From Oleispirillum sp965228165 (GTDB lineage Bacteria; Pseudomonadota; Alphaproteobacteria; Rhodospirillales; Rhodospirillaceae): a DNA stretch of 64,000 bases. Positions within the stretch are counted from its first letter, which is position 1, and each line of letters begins with the position of its first letter. Positions 7,850 to 16,226 of this stretch are shown here, in pieces. The stretch is taken from positions 868,001-932,000 of the forward strand of contig CBDDHB010000003.1 in assembly GCA_965228165.1 (NCBI GenBank), read 5' to 3'. A program made the position numbers and the translations under genes. A model generated the notes under the pieces. The model was not told the DNA's origin. It searched no databases and worked only from the letters and a program-made list of their open reading frames with translations.

Positions 7850-9652
7850 TCAGTCGTCGCCCATCTTCAGGGCGGCGATGAAGGCCGACTGCGGAATATC
7901 CACCTTGCCGAACTGGCGCATCCGCTTCTTGCCTTCCTTCTGCTTGTCCAACAACTTCCTCTTGCGGCTGATGTCGCCGCCATAGCACTTCGCGGTCACG
8001 TCCTTGCGCATCGCGGAAATCGTTTCGCGCGCGATCACCCGGCCGCCGATCGCCGCCTGAACCGGAATCTTGAACAACTGGCGCGGAATCAGGTCCTTCA
8101 GCCGTTCGCAGATCTGACGGCCGCGAAATTCCGCCTGGCTGGCGTGGGCGATGAAGGACAGAGCGTCCACCGGTTCGGCGTTGACCAGAATCGACACCCG
8201 CACCAAGTCGGACGACGCGTAATCCGCGACCTCGTAGTCGAACGAGGCATAGCCGCGCGAAATCGATTTCAGCCGGTCGTAGAAGTCGAAGACGATCTCG
8301 TTCAACGGCAGGCGATAGACCACCATGGCGCGGTTGCCGACATAGGTCAGCTCTTCCTGGATGCCGCGCCGTTCGGTGCAGAGTTGCAACACCGAACCCA
8401 GGTATTCGTCGGGCACCAGAATCGTCGCCTTGACCCAGGGCTCCTCGATCTCGGCGATGTAATTCGGCTCCGGCATGTCCACCGGATTGTGCAGTTCGCG
8501 GCTTTCGCCGCTGGTCAGATGCACCTTATAGACGACGCTGGGCGCGGTGGTGATCAGGTCCAGGTCGAATTCCCGCTCCAGCCGCTCCTGGATGATTTCC
8601 ATGTGCAGCAAGCCAAGATAACCGCAGCGGAAGCCGAAGCCGAGAGCCGCCGACGTCTCCGGCTCGTACTGGAAGCTGGCGTCGTTCAGGCGCAGCTTGG
8701 CGAGCGAATCGCGCAGGTTCTCGAAATCCCCGGCGTCCACCGGAAACAGCGAGGAAAACACCACCGGCACCGAGAGCTTGAAGCCGGGCAGCGGCGTGGT
8801 CGCGGGCATCCGGTCGTCGGTGATGGTGTCGCCGATCTTGCAGTCGGCGACGGTCTTGATCCCGGCGATCAGAAAGCCCATTTCGCCAGGCCCCAGACTG
8901 TCCACGTCCACCATCTTCGGGGTGAACGCGCCCACCTTGTCCAACTGATAGGCCGCGCCGTTCGCCATCATCCGGATGCGCATGCCCTTTTTCAGCACCC
9001 CGTCCTTCACCCGCACCAGAATCACCACGCCGAGATAGCTGTCGTACCAGCTGTCCACCAGCAGGGCCTTGACCGGGGCGTCGAGGTCGCCGGTCGGCGC
9101 GGGCAGACGCTGCACCAGGGCCTCCAGCACGTCGCCGATGCCCAGGCCGGTCTTCGCCGAGATCAGCACCGCGTCGGAGGCGTCGAGGCCGATCACTTCC
9201 TCGATCTGTTCGCGAATCCGGTCGGGTTCGGCGGCGGGCAGGTCGATCTTGTTCAGGACCGGCACGATCTCGTGATTGGCCTCCATCGCGTGATAGACGT
9301 TGGCCAGGGTCTGCGCCTCCACCCCCTGCGAGGCATCCACCACCAGCAGCGAGCCTTCGCACGCCGCCAGGGAGCGGCTGACCTCGTAAGCGAAATCGAC
9401 GTGGCCGGGGGTGTCCATCAAATTCAGCTGATAGGTCCGCCCGTCCTTCGCCGAATATTTCAGGCGAACCGTCTGCGCCTTGATGGTGATGCCACGCTCG
9501 CGCTCGATGTCCATGGAATCGAGCACCTGCTCCTTCATCTCGCGCTCTTCCAGACCGCCGCAGGTCTGAATCAGGCGGTCGGCAAGGGTGGATTTGCCGT
9601 GGTCGATGTGCGCGATGATCGCGAAGTTGCGGATGTGCGACAGGTCGGTCAT
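7850..9652 (-). CDS. lepA: elongation factor 4 (translational GTPase LepA)
   Basis: Protein of 600 residues, the usual LepA length. The GTPase domain is at the N-terminus, with P-loop AHIDHGKST (about residues 14-22), the switch II region MDTPGHVDF and the NKIDLPAAEP base motif. The middle carries EF-G-like domains II, III and V, and the end is the lysine-rich LepA-specific C-terminal domain (YGGDISRKRKLLDKQKEGKKRMRQFG). LepA binds stalled ribosomes and affects elongation and initiation; it is cytoplasmic or membrane associated. The ATG at 9652 starts with the conserved MTDLSHIRNFAIIAHIDHGK. It is monocistronic here. Confidence 0.98.
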   Translation of the reverse strand: MTDLSHIRNFAIIAHIDHGKSTLADRLIQTCGGLEEREMKEQVLDSMDIERERGITIKAQTVRLKYSAKDGRTYQLNLMDTPGHVDFAYEVSRSLAACEGSLLVVDASQGVEAQTLANVYHAMEANHEIVPVLNKIDLPAAEPDRIREQIEEVIGLDASDAVLISAKTGLGIGDVLEALVQRLPAPTGDLDAPVKALLVDSWYDSYLGVVILVRVKDGVLKKGMRIRMMANGAAYQLDKVGAFTPKMVDVDSLGPGEMGFLIAGIKTVADCKIGDTITDDRMPATTPLPGFKLSVPVVFSSLFPVDAGDFENLRDSLAKLRLNDASFQYEPETSAALGFGFRCGYLGLLHMEIIQERLEREFDLDLITTAPSVVYKVHLTSGESRELHNPVDMPEPNYIAEIEEPWVKATILVPDEYLGSVLQLCTERRGIQEELTYVGNRAMVVYRLPLNEIVFDFYDRLKSISRGYASFDYEVADYASSDLVRVSILVNAEPVDALSFIAHASQAEFRGRQICERLKDLIPRQLFKIPVQAAIGGRVIARETISAMRKDVTAKCYGGDISRKRKLLDKQKEGKKRMRQFGKVDIPQSAFIAALKMGDD

Positions 9653-9773
9653 GGGCGGGCGGTCGTCCTTGGTTGCGCAAGAGTCCGCGGGCGGCGATCA
9701 CGCCGCCCCGGACGCCGGACCATAGAGCATATTCGGCCGTTATGGAACCACCCAGCGCGTTAGAGCCAGGACC

Positions 9774-10295
9774 CTAGGGGGCCTTGGGCTTCGCCGTCGC
9801 CGGCTTCACCGCCGTCGGCTTCGCGGCGGGCTTGGCCGCCGCTTTCGCCGGAGCCTTGGCCGCCACGGGTTTCGCGGCGGGTTTCGTGGCGGGCCTGATC
9901 GCCAGGGGCTTCGCGGCCGACTTGGGCGCATCCGGGGTCGCCCGATCGTTCGCCGGAACCGGCGCCGCCACCGGCGGAATCACCACCGGCTTCGCCGGAG
10001 CGGGCGCGACCTTATCCTCGACCTTGCCGGGCTTCTTCGTCGCCTTGTCCGCCTTCTTCGGCTTTTCCGGCTTCTTTTTGTCCTCGACGATTTCCGGCCC
10101 TTCGTAGTCGATCACCCCCTGGGCCAACGCCCAGCAGGCCAGACGCACCGTCTTCGGCGGCTTCACCGTCTCGCCGTCGCGCTCGCCCTTTTCGTAATAC
10201 TGGAAGATGCGGCGCTTCAGGCCCAGGGCCTCCGCCGCTTCCTTCTGCGACAACTCAAGCGACTTGCGCCACGCCTTCAGATGCTTCGCGTCCAT
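9774..10295 (-). CDS. XRE-type HTH protein with histone H1-like Ala/Lys/Pro tail
   Basis: Protein of 173 residues with an N-terminal helix-turn-helix (about residues 3-45: LKAWRKSLELSQKEAAEALGLKRRIFQYYEKG). The last 90 residues are low-complexity (A/P)AKP repeats such as AAKPVAAKAPAKAAAKPAAK, like the C-tails of bacterial histone-like proteins. Together they suggest a specific DNA binder with an unstructured nucleic-acid-binding tail. The ATG at 10295 is chosen because the helix-turn-helix begins directly after it. The gene is divergent from a small protein gene (10482), and two palindromes lie in the intergenic region, so autoregulation is likely. The target genes are unknown. Confidence 0.75.
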   Translation of the reverse strand: MDAKHLKAWRKSLELSQKEAAEALGLKRRIFQYYEKGERDGETVKPPKTVRLACWALAQGVIDYEGPEIVEDKKKPEKPKKADKATKKPGKVEDKVAPAPAKPVVIPPVAAPVPANDRATPDAPKSAAKPLAIRPATKPAAKPVAAKAPAKAAAKPAAKPTAVKPATAKPKAP

Positions 10296-10362
10296 TTCCT
10301 GTCTTTCTCCTCCGTATTTTCCGTCTTCAGGACCAGACAACCGACCCAAGACATCCACCATA

Positions 10363-10406
10363 TGCACACTGTGTGCATTTTGCACTTGAAAAACGCACGG
10401 TGTGCG
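10363..10406. promoter_or_regulatory. paired palindromic operator-like sites between divergent genes
   Basis: TGCACACTGTGTGCA (10363-10377) is a perfect palindrome. CGCACGGTGTGCG (10394-10406) is a second palindrome sharing the GCAC...GTGC half-sites. Their centres are 30 bases apart, close to three helical turns, which fits binding on one DNA face. They lie upstream of the XRE/tail regulator (start 10295) and of the divergent 85-residue gene (start 10482), so they probably control one or both. Confidence 0.65.
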
Positions 10407-10481
10407 CATATTTCATAATTCAGGAGCAGCAAGCGGCGACCGGGCCACACGCCGGAACGCCGGAAGAGCGGAGGATCCGCC

Positions 10482-10739
10482 ATGGGAGCGATGGGACAGT
10501 CCACGATCTACGTCTGCGGCGGCAACGCCTATGACAACGAACTGGCGATGTACCGGCACGAGGGCATCGCCTGCCACCGCCGCTGCGACACCGTGCCGGT
10601 GTTCGACGCGCGTCCGCGCTTCGCCTATCGCATCAGCCTGGGCGGCAAGGTGCGCTGGTCCACCGACCCGGTGGACGCCTGCCACGCCCGCCGCGAAACC
10701 CCCGACGCCAGCGTTGATTTGGTGGCGGTGCGGCGGTAG
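10482..10739 (+). CDS. small hypothetical Cys-containing protein
   Basis: Protein of 85 residues without a recognised domain. It has four cysteines, including HEGIACHRRCD, and a basic, beta-rich character (FAYRISLGGKVRWSTDPVDAC). GGAGG lies 8 bases before the ATG at 10482, a good ribosome site. It is divergent from the XRE-type regulator and separated from it by two palindromic sites, so that regulator is the obvious candidate to control it. It ends just before a hairpin shared with convergent pheT. No function is proposed. Confidence 0.55.
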   Translation: MGAMGQSTIYVCGGNAYDNELAMYRHEGIACHRRCDTVPVFDARPRFAYRISLGGKVRWSTDPVDACHARRETPDASVDLVAVRR

Positions 10740-10740
10740 G

Positions 10741-10766
10741 ACCAGGCCGGGCATTGCCCTGGTTTT
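10741..10766. terminator. hairpin between the small protein gene and pheT
   Basis: ACCAGG and CCTGGT arms surround GC-rich sequence (CCGGGCATTGCC), followed by TTTT on the plus strand. It ends at the pheT stop codon. The ACCAGGCCGGGC core matches the terminal hairpin of the dispersed palindromic repeat family described at 36116 and 55818. Confidence 0.65.
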
Positions 10767-13158
10767 ACGCCCGCAGCGTGCCGCCGGTCGTCTGGGTGAC
10801 GGCGGCGACGATTTTCTGCGCCGCGGCCTCGATTTCCTCGTCCTTCAGGGTGCGGTCCATCGCCTGAAGGGTGACCGACACGGCCATCGACTTCTTTCCC
10901 TCGCCGAGGGCCGGACCGGCGAACACGTCGAACACCGAGACCTCCCGCACCAGGGACTTGTCGGCGCCGGTGACGGCGCGGATCAGGCGTTCGGCCTCGA
11001 CGCCGTCATCGACGACGAAGGCGAAGTCGCGTTCCACCGCCGGATAGGGCGAGACCTTCAAGAGGGGCCGGGTCTTGCCCTGCTTCTTCTTCGGCGCGGG
11101 CAGGGCGTCGAGGAAGACCTCGAAACCCACCACCCGGCCCTTCACCCCCAGCTTCTTCACCGCGCCGGGATGCAGCGCGCCGAAGGCGGCCAACACCGTC
11201 CGCCCCAGGCTGATCGTGCCCGACTGGCCGGGGTGGTACCACGACAGCGCGTCGCGGCGAATCTGCACGCCGCCGACCGAAACCCCCACCGCCTGCAACG
11301 CGGCCAGGGCATCGGCCTTGGCGTCCAGCGCATCGACCGCGCGGGGCGGCTGCCCCCAGTGGCGCGGCCCGGTCTTGCCCGCGCGCACCCCCGCCGCGAC
11401 CAGACGCTGTTCGCCGGGATTGGGGCCGTCGAACTGCGGCCCGATCTCGAACAAAGCGGCATCCGCCATGCCGCGCGCCGCGTTGCGCCCCAGGGCGGCG
11501 ATCAGGTTGGGCAGCACCGAGGGACGCATGACGTCGAGTTCGCTGGAAATCGGGTTATCGACCTTCAGCATCGGGTCCGACCATCCGAACAGGGCGGCCT
11601 GACGGCTGTCCATGAACGAGAAGGTCACCGCCTCGGTCAGACCGCGCGCCGCCAGACCCCGGCGCATCCAGCCGCGACGGCGTTGCGCGTCGGACAGGGC
11701 GATGCGCGGCATCGGCAGGCGCGGCATCGGCACCGCCGGAACCGCGTCGTAGCCGACGACGCGCAGGACTTCCTCGACCAGATCGTGCTCGGCGGAGATG
11801 TCGCCGCGCCAGGACGGCGGGGTGACCATCAAGCGCTCGCTTTCCACCGCGACGGCGCAGCCGAGACGAACCAGGACCTTCGCCATCTCGTCGGCGGGCA
11901 GGTTCATTCCGCCCAGGGTCTTGACCCGTTCGGGACGGAAGGGAATCGCCCCGCGCGGCGCGGGTTCCGCCCCCGCCACCACCAGGTGCGAGGCCTCGCC
12001 GCCGCAGAACTCCAGGATCAGGGCGGTGGCCAGCTCCGCCCCGTCGAAGGCGGAGGCCGGATCGACGCCGCGCTCGAAACGATAGCGGGCGTCGGAATCG
12101 ATTTGCAGGGTGCGCCCGGCGTGGGCCACCGCGATCGGATCGAACAGCGCCGATTCGACGAAGACGTTGACCGTCGTCTCGGTGCAGCCGGTAGCCTCGC
12201 CGCCCATCGCCCCGGCGATGCTTTGCGCGCCCTGCGCGTCGCAAATCGCCACCATGTCGGGCTTCAGCACGTATTCCCGCCCGTCGAGGGCGGTCAGGGT
12301 TTCGCCGTCATGGGCGAAACGCACCACCACGTCGCCCGAAAGCTTGTCGGCGTCGAAGACGTGCAGCGGCCGGGCGCGCGACAGCGACACCAGATTGGTG
12401 ATATCGACCAGGGCGGAAATCGGCCGCAGGCCGACCGCGGTCAGGCGATCCTGCACCCACCGCGGGCTGGGGCGATTCTTCACGCCCCGGATGTACCGGC
12501 CGACGAACAGCGGGCAGGCCCCTTCCCTTCCCGCCGGGAAGTCGAGGCCGACGCCGATCGGGCTGGCGAAGGAACCGGCGACCTTGGCCACCGGAGCGTC
12601 CTTGAAGCGACCCAACCCCTTCGCCGCGAGATCGCGGGCGATGCCGCGCACCCCCAGACAGTCGGCGCGGTTGGGGGTGATCGACAGATCGATCACCGGA
12701 TCGAGGGAGAGCACCTCGGCCACCGGGGTTCCGGCGGCGGCGGTGTCGAGTTCGACGATGCCGGCATGGTCGTCGCCCAGGCACAGCTCGCGGAACGAGC
12801 ACATCATGCCCTGGCTTTCGACGCCGCGAATCTTGCCCTTCTTCAGCACCGTGCCGTCGATCGGAATGGTCACGCCGGGGCGTGCCAGAATGCCCTTCAT
12901 CCCGGCGTGGGCGTTGGGCGCGCCGCAGACCACCTGCACGGTTTCCGCGCCGGTGTTCACCGTAAGGATGTGCAGATGGTCGGAATCCGGATGATCGACG
13001 CAGGCGACGACGTCGGCGACGATGAAGCCTTCGAGGGCGGCGGCGGGATTCTCGATGCCCTCCACCTCCAGCCCGAGGGCGGTCAGCGCCGCGTCGAGGG
13101 TGGCGAGCGGAGCCTCGGTATCGAGGTATTCCTTCAACCAGGAGAGGGTGAATTTCAT
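10765..13158 (-). CDS. pheT: phenylalanyl-tRNA synthetase beta subunit
   Basis: Protein of 797 residues, normal for bacterial PheT, which pairs with PheS as an alpha2beta2 enzyme charging tRNA-Phe. It has an N-terminal tRNA-binding (EMAP-like) domain (about residues 40-150), B3/B4 editing domains with the ITPNRADCLGVRGIARD motif, the B5 domain, a catalytic-like core, and a C-terminal anticodon-binding domain (SPYPAVERDFAFVVDDGV). The ATG overlaps the pheS stop as ATGA, so the two are translationally coupled. It is the last gene of the thrS-to-pheT operon. Confidence 0.98.
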   Translation of the reverse strand: MKFTLSWLKEYLDTEAPLATLDAALTALGLEVEGIENPAAALEGFIVADVVACVDHPDSDHLHILTVNTGAETVQVVCGAPNAHAGMKGILARPGVTIPIDGTVLKKGKIRGVESQGMMCSFRELCLGDDHAGIVELDTAAAGTPVAEVLSLDPVIDLSITPNRADCLGVRGIARDLAAKGLGRFKDAPVAKVAGSFASPIGVGLDFPAGREGACPLFVGRYIRGVKNRPSPRWVQDRLTAVGLRPISALVDITNLVSLSRARPLHVFDADKLSGDVVVRFAHDGETLTALDGREYVLKPDMVAICDAQGAQSIAGAMGGEATGCTETTVNVFVESALFDPIAVAHAGRTLQIDSDARYRFERGVDPASAFDGAELATALILEFCGGEASHLVVAGAEPAPRGAIPFRPERVKTLGGMNLPADEMAKVLVRLGCAVAVESERLMVTPPSWRGDISAEHDLVEEVLRVVGYDAVPAVPMPRLPMPRIALSDAQRRRGWMRRGLAARGLTEAVTFSFMDSRQAALFGWSDPMLKVDNPISSELDVMRPSVLPNLIAALGRNAARGMADAALFEIGPQFDGPNPGEQRLVAAGVRAGKTGPRHWGQPPRAVDALDAKADALAALQAVGVSVGGVQIRRDALSWYHPGQSGTISLGRTVLAAFGALHPGAVKKLGVKGRVVGFEVFLDALPAPKKKQGKTRPLLKVSPYPAVERDFAFVVDDGVEAERLIRAVTGADKSLVREVSVFDVFAGPALGEGKKSMAVSVTLQAMDRTLKDEEIEAAAQKIVAAVTQTTGGTLRA

Positions 13159-14231
13159 CGGCTGAGTCCTCCGGTCACGGTCGGCAGGTCCAAGGGCACG
13201 AAACCGTAGTGTTTCAGCCAGCGCAGATCGGCGTCGAAGAAGGTGCGCAGATCGGGGATGCCGTATTTCAGCATGGCGATGCGTTCGATCCCCATGCCGA
13301 AGGCGAAGCCCTGGTATTCGTTGGGATCGAGCCCGCAGGCGGCGAGCACGTTGGGGTGCACCATGCCGCAGCCGAGGATTTCCAGCCAGCCGTCGCCCGC
13401 GCCGATGGTCAGTTCGCCGCCCTTGCGCGAACAGCCGATGTCCACCTCCGCCGAGGGCTCGGTGAAGGGAAAGAACGACGGACGGAAGCGCACCGGCACG
13501 TCGGACAGCTCGAAATAGGTCTCGATGAATTCGATCAGGCAGCCCTTCAGGTGGCCGAAGTGGGTAGCCTTGTCGATCACCAACCCCTCGATCTGATGGA
13601 ACATCGGGGTGTGGGTCATGTCGGAGTCGCAGCGATAGGTGCGCCCCGGCGCGACGATGCGGATCGGCGGAGTCTGGGTCTGCATGGTGCGGATCTGCAC
13701 CGGCGAGGTATGGGTGCGCAAGACGAAGCGCGAGCCGTCCTCCCGTTCGGGCAGATAGAAGGTGTCGTGCATCTGCCGGGCGGGATGTTCCGGCGGAATG
13801 TTGAGGGCGGTGAAATTGTGGAAGTCGTCCTCGATCTCCGGGCCTTCGGCGACGGTGAAGCCCATCTGCGCGAAGATCGCCACCACCTCGTCCATGGTCT
13901 GGCTGATCGGGTGGATCATGCCGTCGGCGTCGGGGCGGGCGGGCAGGGTGACGTCGGCCACCTCCCGCGCCAGACGGGCGTCGAGGGCCGCGTCTTCCAA
14001 CGCCGTCTTGCGCGCCTCGATGGCGGCGCCGACCTCGTCCTTGACCGCGTTCAGCGCCTGGCCCCGCTCCTTGCGGGTTTCCGGGTCCAGGGCCCCCAAT
14101 TCCTTCATCAGGCCGGTCAACCGGCCATTCTTGCCCAGCGCGGCGACCCGGACCTCGTCCAGTTCCGCCACCGTCGCGGCTCTGGCCGCCGCCGCAAGCA
14201 CCTCGTCGCGCAAGGATACAAGGTTGTCCAT
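13155..14231 (-). CDS. pheS: phenylalanyl-tRNA synthetase alpha subunit
   Basis: Protein of 358 residues, catalytic subunit. An N-terminal coiled coil (about 1-90) is followed by the class II synthetase core with motif 1 near HPISQTMDEVVAIF, motif 2 (VAPGRTYRCDSDMTHTPMFHQIEG) and motif 3 (FAFGMGIERIAMLKYGIPDLR) near the C-terminus. The ATG at 14231 begins MDNLVSLRDEVLAAA. It is preceded by an intrinsic-terminator-like hairpin separating it from rplT, and its TGA overlaps the pheT start. Confidence 0.98.
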   Translation of the reverse strand: MDNLVSLRDEVLAAAARAATVAELDEVRVAALGKNGRLTGLMKELGALDPETRKERGQALNAVKDEVGAAIEARKTALEDAALDARLAREVADVTLPARPDADGMIHPISQTMDEVVAIFAQMGFTVAEGPEIEDDFHNFTALNIPPEHPARQMHDTFYLPEREDGSRFVLRTHTSPVQIRTMQTQTPPIRIVAPGRTYRCDSDMTHTPMFHQIEGLVIDKATHFGHLKGCLIEFIETYFELSDVPVRFRPSFFPFTEPSAEVDIGCSRKGGELTIGAGDGWLEILGCGMVHPNVLAACGLDPNEYQGFAFGMGIERIAMLKYGIPDLRTFFDADLRWLKHYGFVPLDLPTVTGGLSR

Positions 14232-14262
14232 CTTCGTTCCCGCCTTCCGGTTTTCCACAAGC

Positions 14263-14292
14263 AAAAGAGGGCCGTCCGGGGGGACGGCCCTC
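14263..14292 (-). terminator. terminator/attenuator-like hairpin between rplT and pheS
   Basis: A perfect 11-bp stem (GAGGGCCGTCC with GGACGGCCCTC) and 4-base loop, followed on the minus strand by TTTTGC. It lies between the rplT stop (14341) and the pheS start (14231), so it could end the ribosomal-protein transcript or attenuate pheST. A second short hairpin (AAACCG...CGGTTT) lies just upstream. I found no phenylalanine-rich leader peptide. Confidence 0.75.
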
Positions 14293-14340
14293 AGCCAAAC
14301 CGCTTCGGTGAACCGGTTTCCTGACCTCCCTGGGGAGGAA

Positions 14341-14706
14341 TCAGGCGACCCGTTCCAAAGCCGCCTTGGCCTGGCCGACCAAGGCAGCAAACGCTTCCGG
14401 CTCGCGCACCGCGATGTCCGCCAGAACCTTGCGGTCCAGCGCGATCCCGGCCTTGTTCAGGCCGTCGATGAAGCGCGAATAGACCATGCCGTGCTGGCGC
14501 ACCCCGGCGTTGATGCGCTGAATCCACAGCGCGCGGAAATTCCGCTTCTTCGCGCGGCGATCGCGATAGGCGTAACGCAGCGCCTTTTCGACCTTCTCGA
14601 TCGCGATGCGGAAACAGTTCTTGTTGCGGCGCTGATAACCCTTCGCCAGCTTGATGATCTTCTTGTGGCGGGCGTGGGTGGTGACGCCGCGTTTCACTCG
14701 TGCCAT
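14341..14706 (-). CDS. rplT: 50S ribosomal protein L20
   Basis: Protein of 121 residues, standard L20. It starts MARVKRGVTTHARHKKIIKLAKGY, and the basic N-terminal extension, RRNKNCFRIAIEKVEKALRYAYRDRR and the NAGVRQHGMVYSRFIDGL segment are all present. L20 binds 23S rRNA early in 50S assembly and represses its own operon in many bacteria. It lies 26 bases after rpmI, in the usual infC-rpmI-rplT order. Confidence 0.98.
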   Translation of the reverse strand: MARVKRGVTTHARHKKIIKLAKGYQRRNKNCFRIAIEKVEKALRYAYRDRRAKKRNFRALWIQRINAGVRQHGMVYSRFIDGLNKAGIALDRKVLADIAVREPEAFAALVGQAKAALERVA

Positions 14707-14732
14707 GTCTTAAGTCTCCCGGTCCGGTTGGT

Positions 14733-14930
14733 TCACGCGTAGGGCATGAACTTCTTGACGATCACGGCATCCGCGTCCGTCAGAATGAAGGTGCCGCGCG
14801 CCTGCCGCTTCATCTGCTGCGGGCGCTTCGCCAGGCCGTGGCGCTTATAGGCCACGTTCGCCCGAACCTTTCCGGTGCCGGTGAGGCGAAACCGCTTTTT
14901 CACCGCGCTTTTGGTTTTCAACTTGGGCAT
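14733..14930 (-). CDS. rpmI: 50S ribosomal protein L35
   Basis: Protein of 65 residues, standard L35: MPKLKTKSAVKKRFRLTGTG, then KRHGLAKRPQQMKRQARGTF and a C-terminal IVKKFMPYA. The ATG at 14930 gives the conserved MPKLKTKS start; the longer upstream reading is not used. In the operon it lies between the CheZ-like gene and rplT. Confidence 0.97.
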   Translation of the reverse strand: MPKLKTKSAVKKRFRLTGTGKVRANVAYKRHGLAKRPQQMKRQARGTFILTDADAVIVKKFMPYA

Positions 14931-15102
14931 TTCAACGTCCTTGTGACTGGTGTTGACTTCGTGGCGTGCGGGCATGCCCTTGCCGCTGTCGCGGCGCGCC
15001 CGTTCCGCCAGGGATTTCCGGGGGGATACCCCGGAAAGGGGGTTTTCGTAGCGGAAGTCGCGGCGAAATGCAAGGGATTCCGTGCGATGCGCCGGGCGGG
15101 GA

Positions 15103-15486
15103 TCACATCCCCTTGAGCAGGCGATCGACCTCTTCCTGGGAGAGCCCCTTGCTGGCGGGCGCCGCCTGAACGTCCTTTTCGGCGCGGGTCGCCTGCGCCT
15201 TCGCCAGGTCCACCGCGCCGGGAACCTTGATCACCGCCTTGGTTTGCAGGTGTTCGAGCAGGCGTTCGATCTTGCGCAGCTTCTGGCCGGTCAAATCCTG
15301 GAAGGCGCAGGCCTCCATGATTCCTTCCAGCTTCAGCATGCCGTCCTTGTCGGCGCGCTCCATCAGCAGCTCGACCAGGCCGAGGATGCGATCGACGCCC
15401 CTTTCGGTATCGGCGATCGCCGACTCGATCTGCTTGACGGCGGCGACCAGGGCGGCCACGACGCGCGGATCGGAGACTTCTGGCAT
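15103..15486 (-). CDS. short CheZ-like protein with FliM-like C-terminal CheY-binding motif
   Basis: Protein of 127 residues. The central helical region contains EACAFQDLTGQKLRKIERLL. QDLTGQ (63-68) matches the CheZ catalytic signature, and Asp64 and Gln68 align with CheZ Asp143 and Gln147, which dephosphorylate CheY-P in enterobacteria. The C-terminus LSQEEVDRLLKGM closely resembles the CheY-P-binding N-terminal peptide of FliM (LSQxEIDxLL) and also the CheZ C-terminal peptide. An Ala-rich linker (about 90-112) joins the two. Start ATG 15486, preceded by GAGGGAG. It is embedded between infC and rpmI, so it should be expressed with translation genes. No other chemotaxis gene is in the window. 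Confidence 0.7.
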   Translation of the reverse strand: MPEVSDPRVVAALVAAVKQIESAIADTERGVDRILGLVELLMERADKDGMLKLEGIMEACAFQDLTGQKLRKIERLLEHLQTKAVIKVPGAVDLAKAQATRAEKDVQAAPASKGLSQEEVDRLLKGM

Positions 15487-15541
15487 GGCTCCCTCACCCC
15501 CCTCGCCGCCCGAAGCCAACCCCCGGGCGGCGGAGACGTCC

Positions 15542-16078
15542 TCAGCGCGGCGCGATCACCATGATCATCTGCCGCCCCTCCATCTTGGGGAACTGCTCGA
15601 CCTTGGCAAGATCGGCGACCTCGTCGCGGATACGATCCAGAACCTTGGCGCCCAACTCCTGGTGCGCCAGCTCGCGCCCGCGGAAACGAAGCGTGACCTT
15701 GACCTTGTCGCCCTCTTCCAGGAAGCGGCGAACGCTGCGCATCTTGATGTTGTAGTCGTTGTCATCGATCCCCGGACGGACCTTGATCTCCTTGATTTCG
15801 ATGGCCTTTTGTTTCTTCTTCGCCTCGGCCTTCTTTTTCTGGACCTCGTACTTGAACTTTCCGAAGTCGAGAATCTTGCAGACCGGCGGTTCCGCGTTGG
15901 GGGAAATCTCGACCAGATCCAGGCCCGCAGCGAAGGCCCGATCCAATGCGTCGCCGCGGCTGACCACCCCGACCTGTTCACCCTCTGCGTCGATCAAACG
16001 AACGCTCTGCGCCGTGATTTCCTCGTTGACGCGCGGTCCCTCCCGGGACGGTGTCGCGCCCATTGGTGCCCTGGCTAT
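15542..16078 (-). CDS. infC: translation initiation factor IF-3
   Basis: About 178 residues. The N-terminal domain is GPRVNEEITAQSVRLIDAEG...LVEISPNAEPPVCKILDFGKFKYE, followed by a lysine-rich linker and the C-terminal 30S-binding domain (IKVRPGIDDNDYNIKMRSVRRFLEEGDKVKVTLRFRGRE). IF-3 keeps 30S and 50S subunits apart and checks the start codon. The best start appears to be a rare ATA at 16078, placed 6 bases after GGGAGG. The first in-frame ATG (16063) has only a weak site. A rare start codon fits the known autoregulation of infC through poor start codons. Confidence 0.95.
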   Translation of the reverse strand: MARAPMGATPSREGPRVNEEITAQSVRLIDAEGEQVGVVSRGDALDRAFAAGLDLVEISPNAEPPVCKILDFGKFKYEVQKKKAEAKKKQKAIEIKEIKVRPGIDDNDYNIKMRSVRRFLEEGDKVKVTLRFRGRELAHQELGAKVLDRIRDEVADLAKVEQFPKMEGRQMIMVIAPR

Positions 16079-16226
16079 GAATCGCCTCCCTTCATCCATT
16101 CGGGATGCCGCGTCGATGCGCGGGTCATCCCCTCCAAAAACACGACGGACCGGCCGCAAGAAAGCTCGCCCCAGGCCCAAGGCGCCGGGTGACGGTCCGC
16201 CAAAAGAACGATTGCCCCGGGGCGGG

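Noticed and set aside
10402..13209. A 935-codon plus-strand open frame antisense to pheT
   Set aside because: It mirrors pheT codon positions in a high-GC gene, has low-complexity Arg/Gly/His-rich sequence and no recognisable domain.
14733..14975. Longer start for ribosomal protein L35 at 14975
   Set aside because: The extra 15 residues are not part of L35. The conserved MPKLKTKS start is at 14930.
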